Of a stretch of DNA of 64,000 nucleotides, positions 8,047-15,857 are shown one piece after another. Both the position numbers and the translations under genes were made by a program. How positions within the stretch are numbered: the first letter of the stretch is position 1; every line of letters begins with the position of its first letter. The notes beneath the pieces are model-generated. The model was not told where the DNA came from. It made no database searches and was given only the letters and a program-made list of their open reading frames with translations. Origin of the DNA: Dyadobacter luteus (GTDB lineage Bacteria; Bacteroidota; Bacteroidia; Cytophagales; Spirosomataceae); contig NZ_QNUL01000005.1 in NCBI RefSeq assembly GCF_003383615.1, positions 248,001-312,000 on the forward strand. The letters run 5' to 3'.

Positions 8047-9108
8047 CTAAACCCGTTCTAATTTGATGGGATAGGTTTTCTTAGCATTCCACTGGCATAC
8101 ATAAATGTTTTCGTCATCGTCTGCGCACACGTCGTGACAGTGCATGAAAATGGGTTTTTCCTGTATCATCAACTGAAGTACGCCATTTCTATATTCAGGT
8201 TGTGTTCCTCCCGGATTAGAGATCACCTTGTCATTTTTATCCAAAATAGTTACGAAACCAGAATTATCGGTTTGGTTGAGATAGCGAAGCCGCGACCAGC
8301 AAACCCCGGAATACAGTGTGTCCTCTTTGATTACCGGTCGGCATACGAATGCTCCGGGAAGAAAAATGGTACTGAGATATTTCCCGTCAAGCGTAAACCT
8401 TTTGAATGCATTGTGAGCTCTTGATGTAACCAGCAGGGTAGGGTTGGTTTTATTGCGATAGTCTACAGTGATACCATGCGCTGTGGAGAATTGAGAATCT
8501 CCGTCACCCGGTCCGCCAAATTTGTCTATATATTCTCCTTTGGCAGTGTAACGTAAAATCCATTGAGAACCGTAACCATCAGCAATATAGATGGTACCAT
8601 CCGGACCGATAGTAGTTTCTGTTGGTTTGAAAGCATCCTTTTCCTTGTAGGCACCTACCTTGGATGGATGTTCTATTGTAAGCAGGATCTTTCCTTTCAG
8701 ATCTGTTTTAAAAACTTTACCAGTATTGGGATCACAAATAAAAAGGAATTCTTCCCCGTTGGCATTCCAAAGGGTAAGTCCGTGACCACCGGGAAAATCG
8801 TGTCCCCAACTATCGAGTAACTTTCCTGAGCGATCGTAGATGAGGATGTTATTCTTCACTTCATCGCCAATCATGATGAGTCGCCCCTTGCTGTCCTGTA
8901 CCATTTCATGGCAATTGTTCACAGGAAATTTGGAGGCATCCAGATTCCCCCAATCCTGCCGGACACGGTATTTGTGTGTTCCGTGCCCTATGATTTCTCC
9001 ATTGTTGCGCGGTTTGGCATGAAGAATATAAAAGGGTTTAAATGTGGCAGCAGCAACCAAAGCAACTGTTGCTTTTGTAAATTCCCGGCGTGAAGGTTTG
9101 TCTGTCAT
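8047..9108 (-). CDS. Tat-exported six-bladed beta-propeller protein
   Basis: The 353-residue protein starts with a twin-arginine signal (RREFTK at residues 7-12 followed by an Ala/Val-rich core), so it should be exported folded. The body has NHL/6-bladed propeller repeats such as GPDGTIYIADGYGSQWILRY and DENIYVCQW, the pattern of peptidyl-glycine-amidating-lyase-like propellers. The Tat signal and conserved His/Cys near the end (FMHCHDVCADD) would be compatible with a bound metal, but this is inference. The substrate is unknown. It lies 66 bases downstream of pfkB on the same strand, which may simply be chance. Confidence 0.75.
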   Translation of the reverse strand: MTDKPSRREFTKATVALVAAATFKPFYILHAKPRNNGEIIGHGTHKYRVRQDWGNLDASKFPVNNCHEMVQDSKGRLIMIGDEVKNNILIYDRSGKLLDSWGHDFPGGHGLTLWNANGEEFLFICDPNTGKVFKTDLKGKILLTIEHPSKVGAYKEKDAFKPTETTIGPDGTIYIADGYGSQWILRYTAKGEYIDKFGGPGDGDSQFSTAHGITVDYRNKTNPTLLVTSRAHNAFKRFTLDGKYLSTIFLPGAFVCRPVIKEDTLYSGVCWSRLRYLNQTDNSGFVTILDKNDKVISNPGGTQPEYRNGVLQLMIQEKPIFMHCHDVCADDDENIYVCQWNAKKTYPIKLERV

Positions 9109-9174
9109 TTGCAGGTGGTTTCTATTGCAAAGACAGACTTATTTATTTTTTACTAATCAGCTTTGTAATCAGAA

Positions 9175-10137
9175 TCAAAGTGTTGCCGAGTATCGTTTCC
9201 CATACCTGTTCAACCAATCCATCAAACGGTTTACGTCCTGCATTTTGAAAAGCTCACTTCCTGCATTCATGGTAGCAGCCGATCCGCAGGCAACACCCAT
9301 CCTTACAGCTTCACGAAGGGATTTTCCTTGTGAGAGTGTCCATACAATTCCAGCCACCATGCTGTCTCCCGCGCCTACCGTACTTTTGGGCTGAACAGGA
9401 GGTGCCGGTATATGTTCTACCTGATCTTCCGTAACCAACACCGCTCCCATAGCACCCATAGAAACGACAACGACCTCGCATTGTCCGCGAATGATGAGGG
9501 CCCTGGCAGCGTCATCCACCTCATCCAGTTCAAGCTTATCAACTCCTACAAGCTGGCTGAGTTCAAGAATGTTTGGTTTGAGCATGAAGACACCTTTTTC
9601 GGTAGCATACTTCAGCGCATCTCCTGAGGTATCAGCTATAAACCGTGCTCCCTGTTTTTGAGCTATAGCAGCAATTTGTCCGTAAAAATCTTCAGGTACT
9701 CCCGGAGGCAAACTGCCGCTGGCAATGATATAGGAAGGCTTCGGATCAAATTCTTCCAGTGTTTCAAGAACAGACCGGACTTCGGTAGGCATCATTTCAG
9801 TACCTGGCATACCAAAGCGATATTGAAATCCTGTACTGGTTTCCAATATGTGAAAGTTCTCGCGAGTCCATTGCTTGGTTTCTATCACAATAGTTTCCAC
9901 TCCTTCACTTTTCACCAGTTTATGAAGACGTTGGCCAGTCGGTCCACCAATGGTAAAAACGGCGACTGGATTACCTCCAAGACGGTGTATTGCTTTTGCT
10001 ACATTGATTCCCCCGCCTCCTGCTTCGTACGTTGGCGTATCGCAACGAAGTTTATTGTCAGGAACGATCCTGTTCACACTTGAACTTTCATCAAGTGCAG
10101 GGTTAATAGTGAGCGTGACAATAGGTCCGGTAGCCAT
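9175..10137 (-). CDS. pfkB: PfkB-type 6-phosphofructokinase / 1-phosphofructokinase family sugar kinase
   Basis: The 320-residue product is a ribokinase-fold (PfkB family) kinase. The substrate-binding GGGGINVA block is at 40-47, and the ATP/anion-hole motif STVGAGDSM is at 252-260 with catalytic base Asp258. The spacing of KLRC (29-32), WTREN (90-94) and YRFGMPG (106-112) closely follows E. coli PfkB (6-phosphofructokinase II), so phosphorylation of fructose 6-phosphate is the best call; tagatose 6-phosphate or fructose 1-phosphate are alternatives. It is a stand-alone gene, preceded by about 130 bases of non-coding sequence. Confidence 0.88.
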   Translation of the reverse strand: MATGPIVTLTINPALDESSSVNRIVPDNKLRCDTPTYEAGGGGINVAKAIHRLGGNPVAVFTIGGPTGQRLHKLVKSEGVETIVIETKQWTRENFHILETSTGFQYRFGMPGTEMMPTEVRSVLETLEEFDPKPSYIIASGSLPPGVPEDFYGQIAAIAQKQGARFIADTSGDALKYATEKGVFMLKPNILELSQLVGVDKLELDEVDDAARALIIRGQCEVVVVSMGAMGAVLVTEDQVEHIPAPPVQPKSTVGAGDSMVAGIVWTLSQGKSLREAVRMGVACGSAATMNAGSELFKMQDVNRLMDWLNRYGKRYSATL

Positions 10138-10266
10138 AATAGTCGTTGAAGAAATACAGTCTGAAAATGTGAATAATACAGATGCGAAATTACATCTTGT
10201 AGTTTATAAATGATGCGATTTTACCGAGTTTTAAAATATTGGTAACAGAAGGCTGACAAGTGCATT

Positions 10267-11043
10267 TCAAAACTGGCCATCCGTAACGTTCCACCCTCCA
10301 TCTACAGAAAGAACCTGCCCGGTGGCAAATTTTGAATAGTCTGACATAAAGTAAACGGCAGCTCCATCCAGATCGACAGGATTTGCATAGCGACCATGAT
10401 CAAGTGGTTGTTTAGATGTGATGAACTGATCATGTGCTTCCGAAACCTGTTGGAATCCTTCAATAATACCCGGAGCAACTACATTTACTCTGATATTTTT
10501 GGAAGCATATGAAGACGAAATGGATTTAGAAAAGCCAATAATGGCGGATTTAGCCGTAGCGTATGCATGATTGGCAAAGTGATCGGAAGAGGGAGAAAAT
10601 CCAAGCACCGAACTCATATTGAGAATTGTGCCGGCCTTATTCATTCCCATAAATGCGCGTACGGCTGCCTGATTGGAGAGCATCATGGAGGTCAGATTAT
10701 GATCAAGTGTCTTGTTCCAGCCACTTAAACTGAGTTCATGCAGGGGGCCATCGCCCAGTTTCTGACCACTACCTCCCGCTACATGGTACAATCCGTCAAA
10801 ACTTCCGAATTCGCGGATACAGAGTTGTATAGCGTCCAGCGCGGTTTGCGGATCGGTAGCATCACCTTGTTTAGCCCTGGAATTTCCTCCCAGATTTAGT
10901 TCTGCCAGAAGACAATTTTCGGGGTTGCGACCTACCATCACCACGTTTGCTCCATTCCTGATGAATGCTCTTGAAGCTGAAAAGCCGAGTCCGGTAGTTC
11001 CACCTATTACGACTATGGATTTATTGGTTAACCAGTTTTCCAT
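10267..11043 (-). CDS. SDR-family NAD(P)-dependent oxidoreductase
   Basis: This 258-residue short-chain dehydrogenase has the classical features: a GGTTGLG nucleotide-binding loop at 14-20, Asn116 in the HNLTS segment, a Ser pair at 144-145, and the catalytic Y161-x-x-x-K165. NVVAPG and the C-terminal GQVLSVDGGW complete the family pattern. The substrate cannot be read from the sequence. A terminator-like hairpin (11090-11128) separates it from clpX, which lies upstream of it on the same strand. Confidence 0.88.
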   Translation of the reverse strand: MENWLTNKSIVVIGGTTGLGFSASRAFIRNGANVVMVGRNPENCLLAELNLGGNSRAKQGDATDPQTALDAIQLCIREFGSFDGLYHVAGGSGQKLGDGPLHELSLSGWNKTLDHNLTSMMLSNQAAVRAFMGMNKAGTILNMSSVLGFSPSSDHFANHAYATAKSAIIGFSKSISSSYASKNIRVNVVAPGIIEGFQQVSEAHDQFITSKQPLDHGRYANPVDLDGAAVYFMSDYSKFATGQVLSVDGGWNVTDGQF

Positions 11044-11089
11044 GATTTCTCGATTTTAGACGCAAAGTATGGCTTATTGTACCAAATAG

Positions 11090-11128
11090 AAAATGCCCCG
11101 CGACAGTTTAATGTTTCGGGGCATTTTT
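11090..11128 (-). terminator. Terminator downstream of clpX
   Basis: AAAATGCCCCG (11090-11100) pairs with CGGGGCATTTT (11117-11127) around a 16-base loop, followed on the minus strand by a T-rich tract. It lies just after the clpX stop. Confidence 0.75.
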
Positions 11129-11155
11129 ATCAGATTAATACGGTTTGCTAACTAC

Positions 11156-12400
11156 TTATGCTACAGAGCGTAATTGAGCCATCGAAGATTTTTCGAATTT
11201 TTCCTGAGCGTAATCCAGAGACAATGTAAATTCTTTGATCTCTTTCTGTGAAGGCAGATCAAACATCGCGTCTGTCATAATGGATTCGCATATAGAGCGA
11301 AGTCCACGTGCTCCCAGTTTGTAAAGCATAGCCTGGTCTACGATGAAATCAAGTACATCTTCGTCAAAATGAAGTTTGATACCTTCCATGGCAAACAGCT
11401 TCGCGTACTGCTTCACAAGTGCATTTTTAGGCTCTGTAAGAATACGTTTTAGTGTTTCTTTGTCCAAAGGATTCAAATGCGTAAGCACCGGCAGACGGCC
11501 TATCAATTCAGGAATCAATCCGAATGATTTAAGATCCATCGCAGTTACATATCTCATCAGATTACCTTTGTCGAATATTTCGATGATTCGGTTATCTCCC
11601 GAAAACCCGATAGGACGGGTATTGATGCGTTTTGCAATATGTCTTTCAATTCCATCAAAAGCACCGCCACAGATAAACAGGATATTTTCTGTATTCAGAG
11701 AGATCATTTTCTGATCAGGGTGCTTGCGGCCACCTTGTGGCGGAACGTTCACAATAGATCCTTCCAGTAATTTCAATAACGCCTGCTGAACACCTTCACC
11801 ACTTACATCGCGGGTAATAGAAGGGTTATCCGACTTCCTTGCGATTTTATCAATCTCATCAATATAAACGATGCCTCTTTCAGCTGCTTCAACGTTGTAA
11901 TCCGCCGCCTGCAAAAGACGTGTAAGAATCGTTTCAACATCCTCACCTACGTAACCTGCTTCTGTCACAACAGTAGCATCTGCTACGCAGAAAGGAACCT
12001 GTAAAATGCGCGCAATAGATTTGGCAAGATAGGTTTTACCAGTTCCGGTTTCACCCACCATGATGATATTTGATTTTTCAATCATTACATCGTCGTCGCC
12101 CTGGGCCTGATTAAGACGTTTGTAGTGATTGTAAACTGCAACGGCCAAAGAGCGTTTAGCTTCGTCCTGACCGATTACATACTGCTCCAGAAAACGTTTG
12201 ATTTCCAGAGGGGGGATAGATTTAAGCTTAGGTAGTTTTGATTTCTTCTCCTTCTTATCCTCTTTTGAGCCAAGTTCTTCGGTAATTACCTGATACCCTT
12301 GCGCAATACAGTGATTGCAAATGTGGGCATCAATTCCCGACAGTAACAAGTCTACTTCATTTTTCTTACGTCCGCAAAACGAACAACTTACCTGTGCCAT
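11156..12400 (-). CDS. clpX: ATP-dependent Clp protease ATP-binding subunit ClpX
   Basis: ClpX is the AAA+ unfoldase that feeds substrates to ClpP. The 414-residue protein has the N-terminal zinc-binding domain (C6-x2-C9 and C28-x2-C31), a lysine-rich linker (about 46-60), and Walker A GETGTGKT at 116-123. It also has Walker B ending in D181-E182 (VYIDEIDKI), then sensor motifs and the C-terminal helical domain. Length and domain order are normal. It follows clpP on the same strand, but 325 bases and a hairpin terminator lie between them, so it probably has its own promoter. Confidence 0.97.
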   Translation of the reverse strand: MAQVSCSFCGRKKNEVDLLLSGIDAHICNHCIAQGYQVITEELGSKEDKKEKKSKLPKLKSIPPLEIKRFLEQYVIGQDEAKRSLAVAVYNHYKRLNQAQGDDDVMIEKSNIIMVGETGTGKTYLAKSIARILQVPFCVADATVVTEAGYVGEDVETILTRLLQAADYNVEAAERGIVYIDEIDKIARKSDNPSITRDVSGEGVQQALLKLLEGSIVNVPPQGGRKHPDQKMISLNTENILFICGGAFDGIERHIAKRINTRPIGFSGDNRIIEIFDKGNLMRYVTAMDLKSFGLIPELIGRLPVLTHLNPLDKETLKRILTEPKNALVKQYAKLFAMEGIKLHFDEDVLDFIVDQAMLYKLGARGLRSICESIMTDAMFDLPSQKEIKEFTLSLDYAQEKFEKSSMAQLRSVA

Positions 12401-12725
12401 TTATCAATATTCGGTGATGGTACGAAATAACAATTTAGTTAACCAAAGTTCTGACTCGTCTTTGGTTACTCAAAAATTAACAACGAGAGAATCGCGATTG
12501 TTTCATTTTATCAAAACACCTGATTCCTTAGTTTTAATGACGGTAACCAATGAATTTACCATGAATCAGATCAAAAGGTAAATTCTGCGACCATGTGCTT
12601 TCCAGTCAGGGAATTCATGCACAAATTTCAGCTTTTTTGAGCGGGATAGCAAATTTAGAACTGCCATATAATAAAAGCCGCCGGGACAACGATGTTCCGG
12701 CGGCTTTTGCAAACGTTTGAGTTGA
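12401..12725. other. Intergenic region between clpP and clpX
   Basis: This 325-base stretch holds the clpP terminator at 12673-12708 and presumably the clpX promoter. I found no exact TAnnTTTG at a good distance from the clpX start. Open frames in it have no protein-like character. Confidence 0.5.
12673..12708 (-). terminator. Terminator downstream of clpP
   Basis: AAAAGCCGCCGG (12673-12684) is perfectly complementary to CCGGCGGCTTTT (12697-12708) with a 12-base loop, a classic GC-rich intrinsic terminator 18 bases after the clpP stop. Confidence 0.88.
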
Positions 12726-13400
12726 CTATTTATCTCTTGTCAGTACCTCATCAATTAATCCATACTCTTTTGCTTCAGAAGCACGTAACCATTTGTCACG
12801 GTCAGAGTCAAGCGCAATTTGTTCCGGAGTTTGACCGGTATGACTTGCCAGAATTTCGTATAATTCGTGACGCAATTTAACAATCTCACGTGTGGTGATT
12901 TCGATATCTACCGAAGTACCCTGAGCACCACCTGATGGCTGGTGAATCATTACACGTGCATGAGGAAGGGCTGAGCGTTTCCCTGCTGCACCACCTGCCA
13001 ATAATACTGCTCCCATAGAAGCGGCAAGGCTCGTGCATACAGTTGCTACGTCAGGACGTACGTACTGCATGGTGTCATAAATTCCTAATCCGGCATACAC
13101 CGAACCACCAGGGCTGTTGATGTACATCAGAATGTCTTTCTTAGGATCAGCAGATTCAAGGAATAAAAGCTGAGCAACAATGATATTTGCGATGTTATCG
13201 TCTACGCCGGTACCCATAAATATGATACGGTCGGCCATCAGTCTTGAAAATACATCCACTTCACGGAAGTTCATTGGACGTTCTTCGATTACTGAACGCG
13301 TCATGTTTTCAACTGTATGGTTTACGTAGCCGTCTACTGTAAGGCCGTTCATCCCAAGGTGGTGAACCGCATATTTTCTAAATTCATTTCCGTGATTCAT
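12726..13400 (-). CDS. clpP: ATP-dependent Clp protease proteolytic subunit ClpP
   Basis: ClpP forms the tetradecameric serine protease chamber used by ClpX. The 224-residue sequence has the catalytic triad Ser128 (in SLAASMGA), His153 (in MIHQPSGG) and Asp202 (in DRDKW), and the oligomer-sensor-like INSPGGSV. An N-terminal segment of about 30 residues precedes the conserved core and is likely a propeptide. The order tig, clpP, clpX is the common bacterial order, but an XRE gene on the opposite strand sits between tig and clpP here. Confidence 0.97.
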   Translation of the reverse strand: MNHGNEFRKYAVHHLGMNGLTVDGYVNHTVENMTRSVIEERPMNFREVDVFSRLMADRIIFMGTGVDDNIANIIVAQLLFLESADPKKDILMYINSPGGSVYAGLGIYDTMQYVRPDVATVCTSLAASMGAVLLAGGAAGKRSALPHARVMIHQPSGGAQGTSVDIEITTREIVKLRHELYEILASHTGQTPEQIALDSDRDKWLRASEAKEYGLIDEVLTRDK

Positions 13401-13654
13401 GAAAAAACTTAAATTTTAAAATGATATGTAATTTAAAGGGTACATGCTCATAAGAACAAAAAGTACCTTGTCTTAGTTTCTAATACTGAATACCAGCTTT
13501 TGTTTACTTAGTGATCACAAATTTGACTATTTCACTGAATAATCCTTGTCTGTTAAGGCGATATTTTATCGAAAAATGTGATAATGTTCAATTTGAAGTC
13601 TCACTATCTTGCATCAGCGGTTTTCAATATACCTGAAAAATAAATATACACGCC

Positions 13655-14032
13655 ATGGAGTTAGCATCCAATTTATCAGAGAGAATCAGGCAAATCAGAA
13701 TGCAGAAAGGTTTGTCGCAGGAAAATATGGCTGACATGCTGGGTTTATCGACCACTGCCTATGGTGATATGGAGCGGGGTAGAACAGATATATCACTTGG
13801 CAGACTTGAAAATATTAGCAAGATCCTGGATATAGAGCTGCCGGATTTACTGGGCTTCGGCTCTGTAGCACTTTCAGAAACTGAATGGCTTCGTCAGGAA
13901 AATACCAGACTGATGGCTGCCAACAGCCGCCTGCAAAATGAAGTCGAACAATGGAAAGCCAAATTTAAACTTTGGTTTGGCGATGGGATTATTCGCCAGA
14001 TTGGAGAGCAAAGGGAACGGATAGGGTTTTAA
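13655..14032 (+). CDS. XRE-family helix-turn-helix regulator with C-terminal coiled coil
   Basis: The 125-residue protein has a Cro/CI-type helix-turn-helix (about 8-65; KGLSQENMADMLGLSTTAYGDMERGRT is the signature stretch, residues 18 to 44). A charged helix with heptad-like Leu spacing follows (about 77-105, TEWLRQENTRLMAANSRLQ), probably for dimerisation. It lies between tig and clpP but points the other way, closed by a bidirectional terminator. Its target is unknown. The position suggests, without proof, that it could respond to protein-folding stress. No signal peptide or ligand domain is visible. Confidence 0.85.
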   Translation: MELASNLSERIRQIRMQKGLSQENMADMLGLSTTAYGDMERGRTDISLGRLENISKILDIELPDLLGFGSVALSETEWLRQENTRLMAANSRLQNEVEQWKAKFKLWFGDGIIRQIGEQRERIGF

Positions 14033-14034
14033 AT

Positions 14035-14070
14035 AAAAAATCACCATTTCGAACGAAATGGTGATTTTTT
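14035..14070. terminator. Bidirectional terminator between the XRE gene and tig
   Basis: A 17-bp perfect inverted repeat (AAAAAATCACCATTTCG with its complement) surrounds a 2-base centre, with A and T runs at both ends. It serves both convergent genes. Confidence 0.85.
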
Positions 14071-14090
14071 GCAAGATATTAATCTATTGA

Positions 14091-15446
14091 TTAAGCTACT
14101 TCTTCAGCAGTCTCGCCTTTTGCAAGAGCTTCAAATTCGCTCACTTCAATTGTTTTTTCGTCAGTTGTAACCTGGCTGCGAATGATATCAAGCACTTTAT
14201 TATCAAAAACCTGATTGAAAATACCTGTGTAGTTATCGCGCTCTTTGTCAGCAAGGTATCCTTGTGCCACGCGGTCGATGGTTTCTTTCATGTTCTCATC
14301 GTCACCGTAGATGCCGAATTGACCTTTTACCATTTCACGTGTGAATTCAAGAATCTCAGGATATTCTACTTTCACCTCAGCAGTATCAGCGATTTTGTTC
14401 TTGATAAGGCTCAATTTCAATGATTTTGTGAAATCAGGGAATTGCTCATCAATTTGTTCGCGGGTAAATTTGCCTTCGTTGGTTTTTTCAAGCCAATCTT
14501 TCAGGAATTCTTCCGGAAGCTCAATCGCGATGTTGTCGATCAAAGCTGTTTCGATATCGCGACGAAGCAATGCTTCAGTTTCTCTTTCGTAGTTGCTTTT
14601 GATGATCTCAAGAACTTTCTCCTTGAAAGATTCTTCAGAATCAGCAACACCTGGTCCTAATACTTTATCGAAGAACTCGTTATTTAATTCAGCCGGAGCC
14701 TGGCGAGTTACGTCTTCAACTGTCAAAGTATACTCTCCTGCCAGTTCACTTACATCTTCTTTCTTCTTACCAGTTACGTGAGCGATAGCAGCTTCGTCAT
14801 TGAAAGTGTTTTGAATGTCGAATGTAATTACATCGTCTTTCTTAACACCGATAAATTTAGACTGGCTTGCTTCGTTAACCTGCTTGGTAGGGATGGCAGT
14901 ACGCGTTGAGAATTCAGATGATTCCTGTTTCAGCTCACCAAATACCATGTCACCTGCTTCGCTGGTTTCAGGGTGTGTGCTGTCTGCAAATCTTTCACGA
15001 AGATTGTCAAGCGTTTTGTTGAATTCTTTGTCATCTACATTGATAGAGTGACGTTTTACTGCCGGAAGTTCAGCAAGGTTCACATCAAAATCTGTTGCGA
15101 TACCAAGGTCATAGCTAAACTCAAACTCATTTGGTTTGTCCCAGTTTACTTCATCAGCTGATTTACGATCAGGCACAGGATCACCTACTACCTGCAATTT
15201 GTTTTCACGTATATAGTTGCTAACTGCATTGCTAAGCAAATTGTTCACTTCGTCGACAAGAATACTTTTGCCATACATGCGCTGAATTACATGAGCAGGA
15301 ACTTTACCAGGTCTGAAACCTTTCAAGTTAACACGCTTAGAATAATCCTTGATGGTTTTGTCAACTTTAGGCTGATAGTCTTCTTTGGTCAGCTTTACTT
15401 TAAGTGAGGCTAGTGTAGGCGAATTCTTCTCTAATAAAACTTCCAT
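14091..15446 (-). CDS. tig: Trigger factor
   Basis: Trigger factor is the ribosome-bound chaperone at the nascent-chain exit. The 451-residue protein shows the ribosome-docking signature G43-F-R-P-G-K-V-P50 in the N-terminal domain, a diverged central FKBP-like domain (about 155-250) and a long helical C-terminal substrate-binding domain. The FKBP region is poorly conserved, as is usual in Bacteroidota, so prolyl isomerase activity is doubtful. A tRNA-Leu gene and its terminator lie immediately upstream. Confidence 0.95.
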   Translation of the reverse strand: MEVLLEKNSPTLASLKVKLTKEDYQPKVDKTIKDYSKRVNLKGFRPGKVPAHVIQRMYGKSILVDEVNNLLSNAVSNYIRENKLQVVGDPVPDRKSADEVNWDKPNEFEFSYDLGIATDFDVNLAELPAVKRHSINVDDKEFNKTLDNLRERFADSTHPETSEAGDMVFGELKQESSEFSTRTAIPTKQVNEASQSKFIGVKKDDVITFDIQNTFNDEAAIAHVTGKKKEDVSELAGEYTLTVEDVTRQAPAELNNEFFDKVLGPGVADSEESFKEKVLEIIKSNYERETEALLRRDIETALIDNIAIELPEEFLKDWLEKTNEGKFTREQIDEQFPDFTKSLKLSLIKNKIADTAEVKVEYPEILEFTREMVKGQFGIYGDDENMKETIDRVAQGYLADKERDNYTGIFNQVFDNKVLDIIRSQVTTDEKTIEVSEFEALAKGETAEEVA

Positions 15447-15491
15447 GCTTCCTTACGATATTGGTAAAATTTCTTTTTAAGATAAAATGAA

Positions 15492-15524
15492 AAATGCCCT
15501 CAAAACATAGTCCTGAGGGCATTT
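15492..15524 (-). terminator. Terminator of tRNA-Leu(UAG)
   Basis: AAATGCCCTCA (15492-15502) pairs with TGAGGGCATTT (15514-15524). On the minus strand the stem is followed by TTC and ATTTT. It separates the tRNA from tig. Confidence 0.75.
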
Positions 15525-15599
15525 GACGGGTTTAATACGGAGCAATTTATTTCTAAATTTAATTAGGAATACGACGCCCCGTCACTCCCTTGTTGTTCG

Positions 15600-15681
15600 T
15601 ACGGGCGGAGGGAATCGAACCCCCACGCCTTGCGGCACTAGATCCTAAGTCTAGCACGTCTACCAGTTCCGCCACGCCCGC
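15600..15681 (-). tRNA. tRNA-Leu (anticodon UAG)
   Basis: The minus strand folds as a class II tRNA. The acceptor GCGGGCG pairs with CGCCCGT (last pair G-U). The D-arm is GGCGGAACTGGTAGAC, the anticodon stem CTAGA/TCTAG has loop CTTAGGA (anticodon UAG), a variable arm is present, and the T-arm carries GGTTCGATTCC. The CCA end is not encoded. A near-consensus promoter lies at 15731-15763. Confidence 0.95.
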
Positions 15682-15730
15682 TTCTTATTTTCTTGTTCCG
15701 TTCAACAACGTTACCGTCGAATTGGGAGTG

Positions 15731-15763
15731 CAAAGGTATGTTTATTTTTTTAATACCTCCAAA
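15731..15763 (-). promoter_or_regulatory. Promoter of tRNA-Leu(UAG)
   Basis: On the minus strand TTTG (15760-15763) is followed after 21 bases by TACCTTTG (15731-15738), a full match to the Bacteroidota consensus TTTG-N19/21-TAnnTTTG, about 50 bases upstream of the tRNA 5' end. Confidence 0.75.
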
Positions 15764-15798
15764 TTTTTTTAAAAATATTTTCTTTTGATAAAATGATA

Positions 15799-15830
15799 TT
15801 GAATAATGTGCCTAAAATTTGTTATTTTGG
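15799..15830 (+). promoter_or_regulatory. Probable promoter of the Rel/Spo gene
   Basis: TTG (15799-15801) is followed after 21 bases by TATTTTGG (15823-15830), one mismatch from TAnnTTTG, 27 bases before the GTG start. Confidence 0.5.
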
Positions 15831-15857
15831 TAAAGTATACTAATTGACTATTTACCA

